NCBI GenBank assembly: GCA_035542575.1
Contig: DATKLE010000067.1
Span: forward strand, 1-16,708
Source of the DNA: JAIQET01 sp035542575
Lineage (GTDB): Bacteria > Acidobacteriota > Terriglobia > Terriglobales > Acidobacteriaceae
DNA length: 16,708 nucleotides
Direction: 5' to 3'
Below are positions 15,450 to 16,708 of the stretch, in pieces; position 1 is the first letter of the stretch; each line of letters starts with the position of its first letter. Under the pieces are notes generated by a model. The model ran no database searches, had not been told where the DNA came from, and saw only the letters and a list, made by a program, of their open reading frames with translations. Both the position numbers and the translations under genes were made by a program.

Positions 15450-16655
15450 ATGCTAGAATCGCCTCCCGTGGCTCAGTCTTCCCCCAGACCGCGCACGCTG
15501 GGCGCCCGGAAATTCGAGGCCGTGCCTCTGCTCGACCTGCAGCGCCAGTACCAGCAGATCCGCGAGGAGGTGCTGGCAGCCATCGAGCGCGTGTGCTCCT
15601 CCCAGCAGTTCATCCTGGGAGCGGAAGTAGAAGCGTTGGAGCGCGAGGTGGCCGCCTTCACCGGGGTCACCGAAGCCATCGCCTGCGCGTCGGGCAGCGA
15701 CGCGCTCTGGCTGGCCATGAGCGCCACTGGGGTGCATGCCGGCGACGCGGTGCTCACCACCGCGTTCAGCTTCTTCGCCTCCGCCAGCGCGATTGTGCGC
15801 GCCGGGGCCCGTCCCGTGCTGGTGGATGTTGACCCCGGCACTCTGAATCTTGATCCGGCGCGGGCGTCAGCCAGGCTTCGCGAAGGCGGGTACTATCAAG
15901 TGCGCGCCTTGCTGCCTGTCCATCTCTTCGGCCAGTGCGCCGACATGGATGCCTTACAGCGTCTGGCGGAAGAGTTCCACATTCCCGTGATTGAAGACGC
16001 GGCGCAGGCCATTGGAGCGGCGTGGCGGAAACAGCCCGCGGGATCGCTGGGCCTCGCGGCTGCCTTCAGTTTTTATCCTACGAAGAACCTAAGCGCATAC
16101 GGGGACGCCGGACTGGTGACCACCAGCAACGCGGAGTTCGCCCAGCATATGCGCATCCTGCGCAACCACGGCAGCCCGCGCCGCTATTACCACGAGGAAA
16201 TCGGCTGGAACAGCCGCATGGACGCGATCCAAGCCGCCATTCTGCGGGTGAAGCTACCCCATGTCGAGAAGTGGAACCAGCAGCGTCGCGAGCATGCCGC
16301 CAGCTACGATCGCTTGCTGGCGGAGGCCGGCCTGCTGTCGCCGCAAGGCGCCGGCCCGGTGCGATTGCTTACCACTGCCCCGCACGCTCACCACGTTTTT
16401 CACCAGTATGTGATCCGGACCCAGCGGCGCGATGAGCTGCGCCAGTTCCTCACCGAACGCAGAATCGGCACCGAGATCTACTACCCCCTGCCGCTCCACC
16501 TCCAACCCTGCTTCGCCTATCTGGGGCATCGCGAGGGAGACCTGCCGGAGTCGGAGCGCGCGGCCCGCGAGGTCCTCGCCCTGCCCATGTTCCCTGAGTT
16601 GACCGAGGATGAACAGCGGTGGGTAGTGGAGTCGATTGCGGAATTCTATTCTTAG
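15450..16655 (+). CDS. DegT/DnrJ/EryC1/StrS family PLP-dependent sugar aminotransferase
   Basis: 401 aa from the ATG at 15450; a GTG six codons later and an upstream TTG at 15393, which would overlap DUF309, are alternatives. The conserved blocks are VPLLDLQRQYQQI (25-37), ILGAEVEALEREVAAFTG (55-72), ASGSDALWLAM (80-90), VHLFGQCADMDAL (157-169), IEDAAQAIGA (181-190, with Asp183 and Gln186 for PLP) and SFYPTKNLSAYGDAG (207-221) with the PLP-binding Lys212. IGWNSRMDAIQAAIL (251-265) is also diagnostic. The family transfers an amino group, usually from glutamate, to keto-sugar nucleotides for polysaccharide or glycoconjugate synthesis. The opening block is most like enzymes acting on UDP-3-oxo-glucuronate or dTDP-4-oxo sugars, but the exact sugar cannot be told. 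No sugar-nucleotide dehydrogenase or acetyltransferase gene lies within the window; one may follow beyond its end. Confidence 0.93.
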   Translation: MLESPPVAQSSPRPRTLGARKFEAVPLLDLQRQYQQIREEVLAAIERVCSSQQFILGAEVEALEREVAAFTGVTEAIACASGSDALWLAMSATGVHAGDAVLTTAFSFFASASAIVRAGARPVLVDVDPGTLNLDPARASARLREGGYYQVRALLPVHLFGQCADMDALQRLAEEFHIPVIEDAAQAIGAAWRKQPAGSLGLAAAFSFYPTKNLSAYGDAGLVTTSNAEFAQHMRILRNHGSPRRYYHEEIGWNSRMDAIQAAILRVKLPHVEKWNQQRREHAASYDRLLAEAGLLSPQGAGPVRLLTTAPHAHHVFHQYVIRTQRRDELRQFLTERRIGTEIYYPLPLHLQPCFAYLGHREGDLPESERAAREVLALPMFPELTEDEQRWVVESIAEFYS

Positions 16656-16682
16656 TCGTCGGTCGTCAGTCGTCAGCCATCA
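16655..16682. repeat. Heptamer tandem repeat (GTCGTCA type)
   Basis: Four 7-bp units, GTCGTCG, GTCGTCA, GTCGTCA and GCCATCA, begin at the last base of the aminotransferase stop codon. The fourth unit is degraded. The remaining 26 bp of the window show nothing further. Confidence 0.6.
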
Positions 16683-16708
16683 GCAACCCAGCTACTTGCG
16701 CTCCGTCG

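Overview
The window looks like a chromosomal piece of a GC-rich Acidobacteriota genome (Terriglobia-like). This is inferred from a giant Oar-type TonB-dependent receptor with an N-terminal carboxypeptidase-regulatory domain, several secreted sulfatase-fold proteins fused to C-terminal TPRs, a cluster of small palindromes sharing the core TAAAGCCG, and a GTCGTCA heptamer array. No rRNA, tRNA, CRISPR array, transposase or phage gene was seen.

Layout. (i) 1-2632, minus strand: a tight three-gene unit made of a 69-aa ribbon-helix-helix-like protein, a three-TM protein resembling the DUF106/EMC3/TMCO1 branch of the Oxa1 superfamily, and a membrane-anchored type I phosphodiesterase/alkaline-phosphatase-superfamily enzyme cut by the window edge. 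The last two overlap by ATGA. (ii) 2693-2776: a palindrome cluster. (iii) 2830-4851, minus: a lipoprotein-like paralog of the phosphodiesterase. (iv) 4852-5064: a divergent promoter region with two strong inverted repeats. (v) 5065-6798, plus: a sulfatase-fold/TPR protein. (vi) 6818-10925, minus: a two-gene operon of further sulfatase-fold/TPR proteins, convergent with (v). (vii) 11041-14678, minus: a 1195-aa TonB-dependent receptor with its own intrinsic terminator. (viii) 15059-16655, plus: a DUF309 protein and a DegT/DnrJ/EryC1/StrS sugar aminotransferase, ending in a heptamer repeat.

How the genes may work together. Five alkaline-phosphatase-superfamily enzymes lie in about 11 kb. None of the three sulfatase-like ones has the C/S-x-P-x-R formylglycine signature; all carry Thr in a T-x-x-S-H context. 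They are therefore better regarded as phosphoester- or transfer-type enzymes, or non-formylglycine sulfatase homologues, than as classical sulfatases. Four appear exported. The fifth is predicted, from its hairpin anchor, basic cluster and cysteine content, to face the cytoplasm. It is translationally coupled to the Oxa1-superfamily-like protein. That unit (RHH-like protein, Oxa1-like protein, inward-facing phosphodiesterase) is the best candidate here for an undescribed system. Its substrate and function cannot be read from sequence.
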